This document shows, one piece after another, positions 54,361 to 63,967 of a stretch of DNA of 64,000 bases. Under the pieces are notes generated by a model that had not been told where the DNA came from, ran no database searches, and was given only the letters and a program-made list of their open reading frames with translations. Source of the DNA: Paenibacillus assamensis DSM 18201 (GTDB lineage: Bacteria > Bacillota > Bacilli > Paenibacillales > Paenibacillaceae); assembly GCF_000422445.1 (NCBI RefSeq), contig NZ_AULU01000020.1, positions 1 to 64,000 of the forward strand. Reading direction: 5' to 3'. The position numbers and the translations under genes were made by a program. The first letter of the stretch is position 1. Every line of letters begins with the position of its first letter.

Positions 54361-54374
54361 TGGAGGGAAAGTAA

Positions 54375-54821
54375 ATGCAGACTGCAAAATTTTCATTTTC
54401 AACGGATACTGCAACTCTGGCTGTTTTTGATCTAGAGGCTATAAAGCATAGAATAAATGATTCACCAGATTGGTGGAGTATACCTGAAGATGAGCTTGAT
54501 GAAATAAATCAAGGAAATATTATATTTTTAGGCTTAGGTAGCGATGGGGCTTATAGTGTTGACATATTAGATAGTATGAGTGATTGTGATGGTTCACTGT
54601 ATATGAAGGCTCCTTCAGGGCATATATATGTCGGTGCAGGAGAAGATACTACAGGGGGGGATTTAGAACCAGATGGATCTGAGTATATGTCAGGGATTTA
54701 TTTAAAATTAGAAATTGGCAATTACTTAGTAAGATTTAAGAGAGAAGATAATGTAATTAAATTGTCGTTTAGTTTGGCTGATAGAGATTTTAATAAACTA
54801 GACTCTCCAATTAGTTTATAG
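54375..54821 (+). CDS. Immunity-type protein, DUF6386-like
   Basis: 148 acidic residues: FSTDTATLAVFDLEAIKHRI, then NDSPDWWSIPEDELDEINQG and FLGLGSDGAYSVDILDS. The pattern recalls DUF6386, a small immunity-associated family, but I am not certain. A GGAGGG site precedes ATG 54375. It sits 14 bases after the toxin-tip-like frame, the usual toxin/immunity order. The local DNA is more AT-rich than its neighbours, a sign of transfer. Confidence 0.6.
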   Translation: MQTAKFSFSTDTATLAVFDLEAIKHRINDSPDWWSIPEDELDEINQGNIIFLGLGSDGAYSVDILDSMSDCDGSLYMKAPSGHIYVGAGEDTTGGDLEPDGSEYMSGIYLKLEIGNYLVRFKREDNVIKLSFSLADRDFNKLDSPISL

Positions 54822-54837
54822 GTGTCAAAGTGATTTT

Positions 54838-55297
54838 ATGATACTTAATTTGAGGAGCCGAAGTCTGTTCCGCAAGAGTTTTCTCAACGTACCTATGCCT
54901 AGGAACCTCCCGAGGTTCCTACCCTTAAAACATGGGTGTAGCAGACGTGGTAAATCATGTAAACGATACAAGGGAGCGAAGCTTATGTTTCTGCGTGCGC
55001 ATAGAAGAAATCGTTCTAAAACTCGAAAAGAAGTACGGGGAAGTTTTAAGAAAGATGGATATGCCAGAATTGCTACTGCGCGAAAAAGCTCTTCCAGCGC
55101 TATACAATGCAAGGTCTGCTCGATGAACTGGACATGATCGATGCTACGAACGGCCTGGGCAAGAATTAAAATTGGAGAGATCACCAGGTGCCAGATTGAA
55201 CTTGATAAAGCACTGGAAACTTCGCAAGCTTTGATTAAATTAATCAACGTCCTTCTTGTGACGCCAAAATACTTCAAAGCATTCTGACCAGTTAAAG
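54838..55297. other. Region with decayed coding sequence
   Basis: Between the immunity-type gene and the TniQ-like gene the plus strand holds short open stretches in different frames, such as EEIVLKLEKKYGEVLRKMDM and, shifted, LLDELDMIDATNGLG. They read like parts of one helical protein broken by a frameshift, but no complete gene or terminator can be supported. Confidence 0.4.
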
Positions 55298-56158
55298 TCA
55301 GTATCTCAAATTGATTAACGATTCTGGAGAAATTTGCGCACAAAAAGAACTTTTATTAATGAAGAGGTAGTTTATGAACTCCTTTGCCAAAAATAAAAAA
55401 TTGTTTCTTCGATCTCTCTTCAACTGAATATAAAAATTCCCAAAACTACTTAGCATCCTTTCAACATTATCTTCGTCAGATTTCGTTCTTATTTCATTTA
55501 AGAACTGGTGAAAACCCATTGGCCAGTTTATTAAAATATCCATAACACGTGTTTGGATGCTTGCAATTTCATTAATTGAGGCTTTCAATCTCGTGAATTG
55601 TGATCTAGATCGTAATTCTCCTACAAATGAAGCTAATAAGAAAAATGTATCGTCGAATTCGCTTAATTCTGCATCAATAAAGAAATTATTTAACTCTATT
55701 GGTCTTTTCGTAATAAGTCCCACTTTCTGATACACCAAGGTGGAGAGCATTATACACTCAATAGAAGCAATGTTTGATTCTGCTAACTTATGAGCGAAGC
55801 CACAATTACACTTTAGAATGTTTGCAATTTGCCATGTAATTGATTTACCACAATTTAAACATTTATCGATTAATAAACAACCATGATAGGGGCATGCCGA
55901 AACATTTATATGATGCCAAATCTTACGAAAATATGCTTTCTCCATTAAACAGTGAGGACATACTTTTGCTTTTAAAGTGGAAATTGATGATATATGTACT
56001 TTTGTATTGAAAGATTCAGATTTTGGCCTGGCCGCTGTTTCCTTCCACTTCATATTGCTTCCAGACGTTGACGAGGTTGCCTCGGCAGCTAGATTCATAG
56101 AACTGAACAGCAGTAAGCCGCTGATTGTCGCAAATGCTACTTTCATTGTCGCTTTCAT
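55298..56158 (-). CDS. Chimera: exported-protein leader joined to a TniQ-like zinc-finger segment
   Basis: 286 residues from ATG 56158, behind AGAGGAAG. Residues 1-25 are a signal peptide (MKATMKVAFATISGLLLFSS). From about 60 the protein reads KVCPHCLMEKAYFRKIWHHI, then CPYHGCLLIDKCLNCGKSIT and CNCGFAHKL: CxxC and CxxH pairs in the order of TniQ, a target-site protein of Tn7-like elements. The TniQ N-terminus is missing. A zinc finger would be useless on an exported protein, so this is probably a fused remnant. No other Tn7 genes are in view. Confidence 0.6.
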   Translation of the reverse strand: MKATMKVAFATISGLLLFSSMNLAAEATSSTSGSNMKWKETAARPKSESFNTKVHISSISTLKAKVCPHCLMEKAYFRKIWHHINVSACPYHGCLLIDKCLNCGKSITWQIANILKCNCGFAHKLAESNIASIECIMLSTLVYQKVGLITKRPIELNNFFIDAELSEFDDTFFLLASFVGELRSRSQFTRLKASINEIASIQTRVMDILINWPMGFHQFLNEIRTKSDEDNVERMLSSFGNFYIQLKRDRRNNFLFLAKEFINYLFINKSSFCAQISPESLINLRY

Positions 56159-56252
56159 AGTTATACTTCCTCTCATGATTGGGTCTCATGAGGTATAACA
56201 CCATCAACTAGAGCAATTGTGGCGTAATTTTCTTATAAAAAGAGAAAATAAG

Positions 56253-56278
56253 AAAGCAGAAGATCTGCTTCTGCTTTT
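56253..56278 (-). terminator. Terminator after the FAD oxidoreductase gene
   Basis: AAAGCAGAAG pairs with CTTCTGCTTT around ATCTG. It lies 14 bases beyond the minus-strand stop at 56292. Confidence 0.75.
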
Positions 56279-56291
56279 CACAACTTTAACC

Positions 56292-57410
56292 TTATTCCAA
56301 TGCTGTTCGAATTTCGTAATCATTTATATCGATATCCGGGTCTATTCCTAAAGCCATTTTTGCGAGCTGCATACCGATATACGGGCCCATGGTTAATCCA
56401 GACGAACCAAGACCATTCGCAGCGATAACACCAGCCCATTCAGGAAACGCCCCGATAACCGGAAGAAAACCAGGGGTAAACGGTCGAAAGCCGACGCGTA
56501 CCTCTTCAAACGTGCTGTTAGCCAACCCAGGCGCCAAGGTTAATCCTTTATTCAGAACTTCCTGCATGCCGCCAGCTGTTATTCTTGTATCATAGCTTTC
56601 TACATCATCTTCATGCGTTGCCCCCATGACGATCTTCTGATGGTCAAACGCTAACAAATATTGATCAGATGGTGGCATCACGACAGGCCAAGTGCTAGTC
56701 TCATGTCCATCTTGAACCTGTACATGCATAATTTGCGCTTTTTGAAAAGTAACCTTAAAGTTTATACCTAAAGGCTGTAGAAGTGGCTTCGCCCATGCAC
56801 CCGCACAAACGACGACCATGTCAGCCGTGTAGCTTTCTGCACCTACTTTTACTCCAGAGACACGATTCAGCTGATATTGCAGCGTGGCATCCCCATCGAT
56901 GAGGGTAGCCCCGTTTCTTTGAGCAGATTGCAATAGTGCATCTCTCAGTGCACGGCCATCTACCCTGGCAGCACCGCTAATGTGCACAGCATGATATCCT
57001 TCTGCCAACAGAGGAAACCGCTCACGAGTTTCATTTTCATCTAGAAGAGTTATCTCCCCGATTTCTGGTGCATCCTCTCTTCGGAGATGAGCTCGCTCTT
57101 CCATTTTGTTTATTTTGTCCAAATCATGATGAAGACTCAGTGAGCCAACTTGAGCATAACCCGTCTGCGTCTCACCCTCGCTTTTGAGTTGTTCAATCAA
57201 TTCAGGATAAAAACGTGCACCAGCCTTCGCTAGGCGGTACCAAGCTTGATTGCGTCGTTGTGTTAGCCACGGGCATATGATACCAGCAGCTGCATCCGTA
57301 GCTTGTCCTTTATCTTTACGGTCTACGACCAGAACCTCTGCACCCATTTTTGCTAAGTGGTATGCGGTAGACGCCCCTAGAATTCCTGCTCCTACTACGA
57401 TGACTTTCAT
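56292..57410 (-). CDS. FAD-dependent oxidoreductase (DadA/glycine-oxidase type)
   Basis: 372 residues. The FAD-binding start VIVVGAGILGASTAYHLAKM is a classic Rossmann GxGxxG. Mid-protein VVCAGAWAKPLLQPLG and the C-terminal RVGFRPFTPGFLPVIGAFPE with ANGLGSSGLTMGPYIG are typical of D-amino acid dehydrogenase and glycine oxidase. It probably oxidises D-amino acids or glycine-like amines. Monocistronic. No ThiO neighbour supports a thiamine role. Confidence 0.85.
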   Translation of the reverse strand: MKVIVVGAGILGASTAYHLAKMGAEVLVVDRKDKGQATDAAAGIICPWLTQRRNQAWYRLAKAGARFYPELIEQLKSEGETQTGYAQVGSLSLHHDLDKINKMEERAHLRREDAPEIGEITLLDENETRERFPLLAEGYHAVHISGAARVDGRALRDALLQSAQRNGATLIDGDATLQYQLNRVSGVKVGAESYTADMVVVCAGAWAKPLLQPLGINFKVTFQKAQIMHVQVQDGHETSTWPVVMPPSDQYLLAFDHQKIVMGATHEDDVESYDTRITAGGMQEVLNKGLTLAPGLANSTFEEVRVGFRPFTPGFLPVIGAFPEWAGVIAANGLGSSGLTMGPYIGMQLAKMALGIDPDIDINDYEIRTALE

Positions 57411-57576
57411 TATGATTGCATTCCTTTCCTAAATCACTGTATCCATTATAGCGAATTCTGTCTAAAAGCATAACATGAACCATTTATTTTAGATAACAAC
57501 AACCATTATCCTAGCAGCTATTCAGCTTAACGAAAGTGAAATACATCATCGTACAAAAGGACAGGCAACTTGCGAT

Positions 57577-58338
57577 CTACTCTACGACTAAATGTTCGTA
57601 AAATAAGTGTTTAATTTTATCAACCACTCGTTCTTCATCATTAATAACCTGTTCCGTTGCCATGCTCGCAAGTTCAGGATGATTCCCTACACATACAGAG
57701 CGCTGAGCGTGCTTAAACATAGACATGTCATTCGCATCGTTGCCAAATGCGATAAATTCATGCGACCGTAGTCCCAAGGCCTGCAGCCCTGCCCATTTAT
57801 CAACACCTACAGGGCTAATATCTATGATGTCTTCAGTTCCGTGCATATTAATTACAATCGGCAGCTGCTGCAATTCACCTAACAAACGTTGCTGATCAAG
57901 ACTATGTAAAATGACTATTTTCACAATCTCAGCCAACTCTGTTACATGTCTATGGTGCGCCCTTTGCTCAGGGTCCACATTTCGTCGTATTGGATGATCT
58001 TGAGCACCTGTGTATGCATAATCCCATTTGCTATCTATTAAATAAGCAGCCTCAAACTCCTTTATCAACTGGAGCAGACTATCTGCTATAGCCTTATCAA
58101 AATGCACAGTAGAGAGAATCTCTCCTCCCCTTGCGACAAATGCCCCATTCCCACCAACCAGCGAATAATGATGCATATGTTCAGGAATGACAGGCAACAG
58201 ATCACGAATCGGCCTTGCAGAGGCAAACATAATTTCATGACCTTCATTTACTAGAAGATCGAGAGCTTGAATCATCTTGTTACTTAGCGGCTTTCCTGAA
58301 AAACATATCGTCCCATCCAAATCAAAAACAATGTTCAT
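57577..58338 (-). CDS. HAD-superfamily phosphatase, Cof type
   Basis: 253 residues. The first HAD motif NIVFDLDGTICFSGK and the last motif IAFGNDANDMSMF are intact; the middle holds the Cof-type cap domain. Members remove phosphate from sugars or cofactors such as pyridoxal phosphate and flavin. It is divergent from the Crp/Fnr gene, 86 bases apart. Confidence 0.88.
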   Translation of the reverse strand: MNIVFDLDGTICFSGKPLSNKMIQALDLLVNEGHEIMFASARPIRDLLPVIPEHMHHYSLVGGNGAFVARGGEILSTVHFDKAIADSLLQLIKEFEAAYLIDSKWDYAYTGAQDHPIRRNVDPEQRAHHRHVTELAEIVKIVILHSLDQQRLLGELQQLPIVINMHGTEDIIDISPVGVDKWAGLQALGLRSHEFIAFGNDANDMSMFKHAQRSVCVGNHPELASMATEQVINDEERVVDKIKHLFYEHLVVE

Positions 58339-58424
58339 CGTTCATTCTCCTTCGTTTTTTACTATTTATCTTATCAATTGCTTGTATAATAAAAAGGACA
58401 GATGTCCCAAATGAGGAGAAAACG

Positions 58425-59120
58425 ATGAAAATTATTCCTGATCGCGATACCATCCAACATTATCTTGTCAACTATGAGCTTGATAACGTATTCGTACCAT
58501 TCCATTCCAACTCCTTGCCACTACAACTTCGTGTGTATGAGCCAAATGAGCTCGTACTCAGAGAAGGAGAAGAGCTGGATGGCATCTACTTTCAAGTTGC
58601 AGGAAAAACAAAAGTATCATCCAGCGTTGAGACAGGCAAAGCCTTACTGCTGCGGTTTTGCCACCCACTATCTGTGTTTGGCGATATTGAGCTGATCCAA
58701 CAGGTTATGATTCAATCTCAGGTTGAAGCGGTTGAGCAGACGACTTTTCTCTTCCTTAACAAGCGTACAGTTGAAACAGAAATGATGACCAATCCTATCT
58801 TTTTACATGAACTGCTAAAACATCTGTCTTATAAGCTTCAGACTTGCACGACAGCTTCAAGAATAAATTTGTTAGCCTCTGTAGAGGAGCGTTTTGCGAG
58901 TTATTTATTAACGACACATCTCCAAAATGAGTTCGGCAAAGAGATGCTGACGCCGCATATTCCTGAGATTGCTTCTTTACTAGGAACGACTCCGCGGCAT
59001 CTCAATCGAGTCATTGTAAAGCTGAATGAGATGAATATCATTCGTAAAGAAAAGAAAAAGCTATACGTGTTAGACTGGGATCGTCTGGATGAAATGTCCA
59101 ATGGACTAAGGTATGAATAA
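58425..59120 (+). CDS. Crp/Fnr-family regulator, YeiL-like
   Basis: 231 residues. An N-terminal cyclic-nucleotide-type beta-roll (about 30-130, VLREGEELDGIYFQVAGKTK) and a C-terminal helix-turn-helix (PEIASLLGTTPRHLNRVIVK). There is no N-terminal cysteine cluster as in FNR. The layout is that of YeiL-type regulators, linked to nitrogen starvation and stationary phase in other bacteria. Start has a GAGGAG site. Confidence 0.85.
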   Translation: MKIIPDRDTIQHYLVNYELDNVFVPFHSNSLPLQLRVYEPNELVLREGEELDGIYFQVAGKTKVSSSVETGKALLLRFCHPLSVFGDIELIQQVMIQSQVEAVEQTTFLFLNKRTVETEMMTNPIFLHELLKHLSYKLQTCTTASRINLLASVEERFASYLLTTHLQNEFGKEMLTPHIPEIASLLGTTPRHLNRVIVKLNEMNIIRKEKKKLYVLDWDRLDEMSNGLRYE

Positions 59121-59173
59121 TGCGTTGACTGAAGCATATGACTATCTGTTCACAGCCCCCTTATATATAGCAA

Positions 59174-59458
59174 CTAGCTATCATATATGTAGCACTTTAA
59201 ATCTGGCATCTTTCTAAGTTTTGTTTTTTGCTCGAAGGCATAAGCTATACGAAAAAGTGTAGGTTCGCTAAGATATTTTTGCAGAGCATAGTCGATCCCT
59301 TTATTTTGTGAATGATATAGATCCGTAATAGAATCTACAAGATATTTCGGGCTCTTTAATGGATGAACAATCTTAGTCATTACGTGTGCAATCCAAAGCT
59401 CTCCGCTCACCTTTTCATCATACTTCTGGCTGCCGGCTACAAAATATACAAAGAACAA
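59174..59458 (-). CDS. Uncertain short protein
   Basis: A 94-codon frame with a TTG start and only a weak AGGAA site. The C-terminal part (KSPKYLVDSITDLYHSQNKG, KYLSEPTLFRIAYAFEQKTK) has a protein-like helical composition. It starts just past the terminator at 59481-59512. It may be a truncated gene. No family recognised. Confidence 0.3.
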   Translation of the reverse strand: MFFVYFVAGSQKYDEKVSGELWIAHVMTKIVHPLKSPKYLVDSITDLYHSQNKGIDYALQKYLSEPTLFRIAYAFEQKTKLRKMPDLKCYIYDS

Positions 59459-59480
59459 TTCCTACTTATTTTTGCACACA

Positions 59481-59512
59481 AAAAAACTTGCGGGGGAACT
59501 AATCCCGCAAGT
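59481..59512 (-). terminator. Terminator after the ferredoxin-NADP reductase gene
   Basis: ACTTGCGGG pairs with CCCGCAAGT and the minus strand continues with seven T. It lies 81 bases beyond the stop at 59593. Confidence 0.8.
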
Positions 59513-59592
59513 CTTCTAAGGCAGCAGTATGATTCAATTAATACACTCCTTGCTATCATGTAATCTAGATTATTTAGCTAATAAAGTCAGCG

Positions 59593-60594
59593 CTAGAACT
59601 TCATATTGCTGCTATGACCCGGAGATAGCTTGGCACTCGGATCAATATATACCTTCGCGTTATTGATCGCCGTTGGTGCTTCACCCAATCCAACAGCGAT
59701 CAGCTTCAACTTACCAGGATACGTCGTAATGTCGCCTGCTGCGAAAATCCCTGGAATGTTCGTCTCCATTTTCGAATCGACACAAATAGAGCCTTTCTCT
59801 ATATCCAGTCCCCACTCTGAAACAGGGCCTAGAGAAGAGACAAATCCGTAGTTCACGATCAATGCATCACAAACAATGCGTTTTTCTTCATCGGTACGAT
59901 TGTTTACAACTGTAATCTCTTTGAGATGATCGTCACCATTAAGCTGTCTTACATCCATAAAAGTGAGAACGTTAACGCTCGACTTCATCAAGTTATCTAC
60001 GCTATGCTCATGTGCTCTAAATTTGTCTCTACGATGAATAAGGGTAACGCTCTTCGCCACACCTTCCAGCATAAGCGACCAATCTACAGCAGAATCTCCA
60101 CCTCCGCAAATGACTACGTCCTGACCAGCGAACGACTGCAAATCCCCTATAAAGTAATGCAGCCCTTTCCCTTCAAACGCAGCCGCTTCAGGAAGATCCA
60201 GCTTACGTGGTTCAAAGGAACCTACGCCTCCTGCAATAATAACGGAACGTCCCAAATGCTCCCCTTTATTCGTAACAACTTTAAATTGGCGCTCATCTTC
60301 TTTAATAACTTGCAGAACTTTCTCCTCCAGGTGGACATCTATCGGAAAAGCATTCATTTGCTCCTTCAAACGATCTACAAGTTCTTGTGCCGTAACTTTC
60401 GGGAATCCTGCTACATCATAAATGTATTTTTCTGGATATAGAGCTGCCAATTGTCCGCCTAATTGAGGCATACTATCTAATAGTTTTGCACTAGCACTCC
60501 GCATTCCGGCATAAAATCCAGCAAACATACCTGCTGGGCCTCCACCAATAATGATCATATCCACAATTCCGTTCGTTTGTTCCTGCTGCATCAT
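59593..60594 (-). CDS. Ferredoxin--NADP+ reductase, type 2 (YumC-like)
   Basis: 333 residues. FAD-binding start [24 protein letters not shown] motif [13 protein letters not shown] and C-terminal [20 protein letters not shown]. It resembles thioredoxin reductase but lacks the CxxC pair, as in YumC-type enzymes, which pass electrons between NADPH and ferredoxin or flavodoxin. Starts with GGAGAACG before ATG. It stands close to a HesB-like gene on the same strand. Confidence 0.88.
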   Translation of the reverse strand: MMQQEQTNGIVDMIIIGGGPAGMFAGFYAGMRSASAKLLDSMPQLGGQLAALYPEKYIYDVAGFPKVTAQELVDRLKEQMNAFPIDVHLEEKVLQVIKEDERQFKVVTNKGEHLGRSVIIAGGVGSFEPRKLDLPEAAAFEGKGLHYFIGDLQSFAGQDVVICGGGDSAVDWSLMLEGVAKSVTLIHRRDKFRAHEHSVDNLMKSSVNVLTFMDVRQLNGDDHLKEITVVNNRTDEEKRIVCDALIVNYGFVSSLGPVSEWGLDIEKGSICVDSKMETNIPGIFAAGDITTYPGKLKLIAVGLGEAPTAINNAKVYIDPSAKLSPGHSSNMKF

Positions 60595-60631
60595 CGTTCT
60601 CCTTTTCTATGTAAATATATTCAAGTATCAT

Positions 60632-60907
60632 TTAATTAAAGTAGATTCCCTCTTCATTACTATCTATCTTCAACACCTTATTTTTAAATATCCATGCGTC
60701 ACTATGCTCGATAAAAAATAAGTAGCCACCTATTGATTTTACGAAAGTAGGATCAATGGGTTCTGCACTTGAGTTTATCCCAATTGCAAAGGCATCGTCG
60801 CTTCCACCTGAATACTTAGCATATATTCTTACATATTGTCCATCCTCTAGCGACCATTCATTGTGAAAGGAACGAACAGCGCTTTCAGAAACGATAATAT
60901 CCATCAT
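60632..60907 (-). CDS. HesB/YneR-like protein
   Basis: 91 residues from ATG 60907 (or 60904), behind GGAGGGAG. DIIVSESAVRSFHNEW and YVRIYAKYSGGSDDAFAIGI resemble the HesB/IscA fold, but the two C-terminal cysteines that hold Fe-S clusters are absent, as in YneR. It may not carry a cluster itself. It lies upstream of the ferredoxin reductase gene and is probably in one transcript. Confidence 0.75.
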   Translation of the reverse strand: MMDIIVSESAVRSFHNEWSLEDGQYVRIYAKYSGGSDDAFAIGINSSAEPIDPTFVKSIGGYLFFIEHSDAWIFKNKVLKIDSNEEGIYFN

Positions 60908-61152
60908 TGTCTCCCTCCAATGCATACAGATATAATACTTTTTATATTTATAAGTATATTATCTAACTGATCTTATAGTCAATACTAATCAAATCTTTAC
61001 ATGCATCGATTCTGTCAACCCTAACTAATCAGCATCCCTATTCATATTTTAAGCTTCATAGTATAATAAATAGAATAATAGTTAGTGAAATCATTAGATT
61101 AGGAAATTATTCATGATTTTTCACTCCGCTTGTTCACTGGGGGGATGCTTAA

Positions 61153-61809
61153 ATGGAGACGACGATAAAAAGTACCAAAGATAAGATTCTTAACTTGTTA
61201 AAAAGAGAAGTTGTATTAAGTGTAAATGAACTTACTGAACTTTTAGATATTACGCATATGGCTGTAAGAAAACATCTTACCGTACTAGAAAAAGACGGTC
61301 TAATTGTAACAAATGAAGTCAAGCAGCCGATGGGTCGACCTATGTTAACTTACTCTTTATCAGATAAAGCTGAAATTCTCTTTCCTAAAAATTATGAGGG
61401 AATTAGCATTGAGTTTCTTCAGGATATTCGAGAGCTTTATGGTGAAGAAGCAGTTCAACGTCTATTTGACAAGCGACAAGATCGAATGACGAAAGAATAC
61501 GACATGAGAATGCACAATAAAACTGCATCTGAAAAAGTATCTGAGATGGTTAAGATTCAAAATGAGAAAGGCTATATGGCTGGCTTTTCCCAAGTTAATA
61601 ACAACACATTCGAAATCGTGGAGTACAACTGCCCTATTCTTTCCGTCGCGAGAGAATTCAAGACCGCTTGTCATTGCGAAACGGATATGCTAAAAGATGT
61701 GTTAGAAGCAAATACTATTACTCGCACTTGCTGCCGTACAGATGGAGATAACTTCTGTAAGTTTGTAGTGAAGTTTGATGCCATAGTGCAACACTCTACT
61801 ACACAATAA
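61153..61809 (+). CDS. Winged-helix regulator with a cysteine cluster, SufR/YfmP-like
   Basis: 218 residues. The DNA-binding part is LLKREVVLSVNELTELLDIT and THMAVRKHLTVLEKDGLIVT. The C-terminal effector part has cysteines in EYNCPILSVAREFKTACHCE and ITRTCCRTDGDNFCKFVV, a spacing that could hold an Fe-S cluster, as in SufR-like ArsR/DeoR-type regulators. The promoter lies in the AT-rich 61040-61140 (TATAAT near 61051). It converges with ahpCF, which may be its target. Confidence 0.75.
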   Translation: METTIKSTKDKILNLLKREVVLSVNELTELLDITHMAVRKHLTVLEKDGLIVTNEVKQPMGRPMLTYSLSDKAEILFPKNYEGISIEFLQDIRELYGEEAVQRLFDKRQDRMTKEYDMRMHNKTASEKVSEMVKIQNEKGYMAGFSQVNNNTFEIVEYNCPILSVAREFKTACHCETDMLKDVLEANTITRTCCRTDGDNFCKFVVKFDAIVQHSTTQ

Positions 61810-61821
61810 ACAAAGACAACG

Positions 61822-61855
61822 AAAGCCCCCACTTCATAAGAAGTGAGGGCTTTTT
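61822..61855. terminator. Bidirectional terminator between the regulator and ahpF
   Basis: AAAGCCCCCACTTC pairs with GAAGTGAGGGCTTT over ATAA, with T on one side and A on the other. It serves both convergent genes. Confidence 0.9.
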
Positions 61856-61860
61856 CACGC

Positions 61861-63390
61861 TTAGTTACGTATCAAATAATCAAACGCACCTAGAGCAGCA
61901 GTCGCACCAGACCCCATCGAAATGATGATCTGTTTATACGGACTGTTCGTGCAATCGCCGGCAGCAAATACACCAGGTATATTTGTTGCCCCATGGCTAT
62001 TTACAACGATTTCACCTATACGAGTACGTTCAACGGTATCCGCTAACCAATCTGTATTTGGCACAAGACCTATCTGGACGAAGACACCTTGCAGCTCGAT
62101 ATGCTTCACTTCTCCTGAATCACGTTCGATATAAGAAACTCCGTTTAACTTATCAGTTCCCGTTAGTTCCTTCGTTTGAACATTTTTCAGAACAGTTACA
62201 TTTGGCAAGCTGTACAGGCGATCCTGTAGAACAGCATCGGCTTTGAGCTCTGGAGCGAACTCAAGAACCGTTACATGTCTTACAATACCAGCGAGATCAA
62301 TCGCTGCCTCAACTCCAGAATTTCCACCGCCAACAACCGCGACATCTTTACCTGCGAACAGTGGACCATCACAATGCGGGCAATAAGCTACCCCTTTGTT
62401 CTTGAATTCTGTTTCCCCAGGTACACCGATATTACGCCAACGAGCACCCGTTGAGATAATAACTGTCTTACTCTTCAGAACAGCCCCATTTTCAAGTTCA
62501 ATCTCAATGAAATCGTTCTTGTCTAAACGTGCCGCACGTTGAGTTTTCATAACATCGATGCCATACTCTTTCACTTGCTCTTCGATACTAGCGACAAGTT
62601 TAGGACCTTCTGTGTATTTCACACTAATGAAATTCTCGATGCCCAAAGTATCATTGACCTGACCGCCGAAACGATCAGCAACAATACCCGTGCGGATCCC
62701 TTTGCGAGCTGCATATATAGCTGCACTTGCTCCTGCTGGACCGCCACCGACAACGAGAACATCATACGGTTCCTTTTTATCAAACTCAGATGCATCTGGA
62801 GCAGTACCCAGCTTGGCAAGGATTTCTTCTACTGTCGTACGACCGCTCTCGAAAAACTCGCCATTGAGGTAAATACTTGGAACAGCCATGACGTTCTTCG
62901 ATTCTACCTCTTCTTTGAATACAGCCCCATCAATCATCGTATGCGAAATGCCTGAATTAAAGATACTCATCAAGTTCAGTGCTTGTACCACATCAGGACA
63001 GTTGTGACAGCTTAGGCTAATATAAGATTCGAACGTATACTCGCCTTCGATACTCTTAATTTGATCGATGACACTCTGATCTACTTTCGGAGCTCTTCCA
63101 CTTACCTGAAGCAATGCCAAAACTAAAGATGTAAACTCGTGCCCGAGTGGAGTACCTGCAAAAGATACGCCGGTCTCTTCACCTACACGATTCACACTAA
63201 AGCTTGGTGTTCTAGGCAATTGTGCTGTTTCTACTGTAATCATTGTGGACATACTGACAAGCTCAGCTATAAGAGACATCATCTCTTTAGATGCAGCATC
63301 ATCGCCCGCACTGACCTTTAGAACGATATCCCCTTCCAAGAGCTGAAGATATTGCGCTAGCTGCTGTTTGATGTCGTGATCGAGTGCCAT
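61861..63390 (-). CDS. ahpF: Alkyl hydroperoxide reductase subunit F
   Basis: 509 residues. N-terminal double thioredoxin fold with CxxC in LSCHNCPDVVQAL; central FAD domain VVGGGPAGASAAIYAARKGI; redox CxxC in YCPHCDGPLFAGKDVAVVGG; C-terminal GVFAAGDCTNSPYKQ. It uses NADH to reduce AhpC. Length is normal. It lies 13 bases after ahpC on the same strand, so they are one operon. Confidence 0.95.
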   Translation of the reverse strand: MALDHDIKQQLAQYLQLLEGDIVLKVSAGDDAASKEMMSLIAELVSMSTMITVETAQLPRTPSFSVNRVGEETGVSFAGTPLGHEFTSLVLALLQVSGRAPKVDQSVIDQIKSIEGEYTFESYISLSCHNCPDVVQALNLMSIFNSGISHTMIDGAVFKEEVESKNVMAVPSIYLNGEFFESGRTTVEEILAKLGTAPDASEFDKKEPYDVLVVGGGPAGASAAIYAARKGIRTGIVADRFGGQVNDTLGIENFISVKYTEGPKLVASIEEQVKEYGIDVMKTQRAARLDKNDFIEIELENGAVLKSKTVIISTGARWRNIGVPGETEFKNKGVAYCPHCDGPLFAGKDVAVVGGGNSGVEAAIDLAGIVRHVTVLEFAPELKADAVLQDRLYSLPNVTVLKNVQTKELTGTDKLNGVSYIERDSGEVKHIELQGVFVQIGLVPNTDWLADTVERTRIGEIVVNSHGATNIPGVFAAGDCTNSPYKQIIISMGSGATAALGAFDYLIRN

Positions 63391-63403
63391 TTACAATCCC
63401 ACC

Positions 63404-63967
63404 TTAGATTTTGCCGACAAGATCAAGGCTAGGCTTCAATGTTTCGCTGCCTTCTTGCCATTTAGCTGGGCAAACTTCACCTGGGTTGTTGCGCACGTAT
63501 TGTGCTGCTTTGATTTTGCTGATTAGTGCACTTGCATCACGGCCGATACCACCAGCAGTGATTTCAACAGTTTGGATAACACCGTCTGGGTCGATGATGA
63601 AAGTTCCACGATCTGCAAGACCAGCGGACTCGATCAATACATCGAAGTTGCGGGAGATCACGTGGGATGGATCACCGATCATGATGTACTCAACCTTACC
63701 GATTGCAGGAGAGCTTGCGTGCCAAGCTTTATGTGTGAAATGAGTATCTGTAGATACGGAATATACTTCAACGCCAAGTTGTTTCAACTCTGCGTATTGG
63801 TTTTGCAAATCTTCAAGTTCCGTAGGGCAAACAAACGTGAAGTCAGCTGGGTAGAAGCATACTACGCTCCATTGACCTTTGAAGCTTTGCTCTGTAACTT
63901 CAAGGAATTTACCGCTTTGGAATGCTTGTGCTTTAAATGGTTGTACTTCTGTACCGATTAGTGACAT
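63404..63967 (-). CDS. ahpC: Alkyl hydroperoxide reductase subunit C (peroxiredoxin)
   Basis: 187 residues. Peroxidatic Cys47 in [16 protein letters not shown] and resolving Cys166 in [11 protein letters not shown] typical 2-Cys peroxiredoxin of AhpC length that reduces hydrogen and organic peroxides. It is the first gene of ahpCF. A GGAG site precedes the start. Its promoter and any PerR box lie mostly beyond the right edge of the window. Confidence 0.96.
   Translation of the reverse strand: MSLIGTEVQPFKAQAFQSGKFLEVTEQSFKGQWSVVCFYPADFTFVCPTELEDLQNQYAELKQLGVEVYSVSTDTHFTHKAWHASSPAIGKVEYIMIGDPSHVISRNFDVLIESAGLADRGTFIIDPDGVIQTVEITAGGIGRDASALISKIKAAQYVRNNPGEVCPAKWQEGSETLKPSLDLVGKI

Noticed and set aside
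54825-55343. A 172-codon frame on the minus strand
   Set aside because: It is antisense to broken plus-strand coding stretches, has no ribosome site and has a low-complexity composition.
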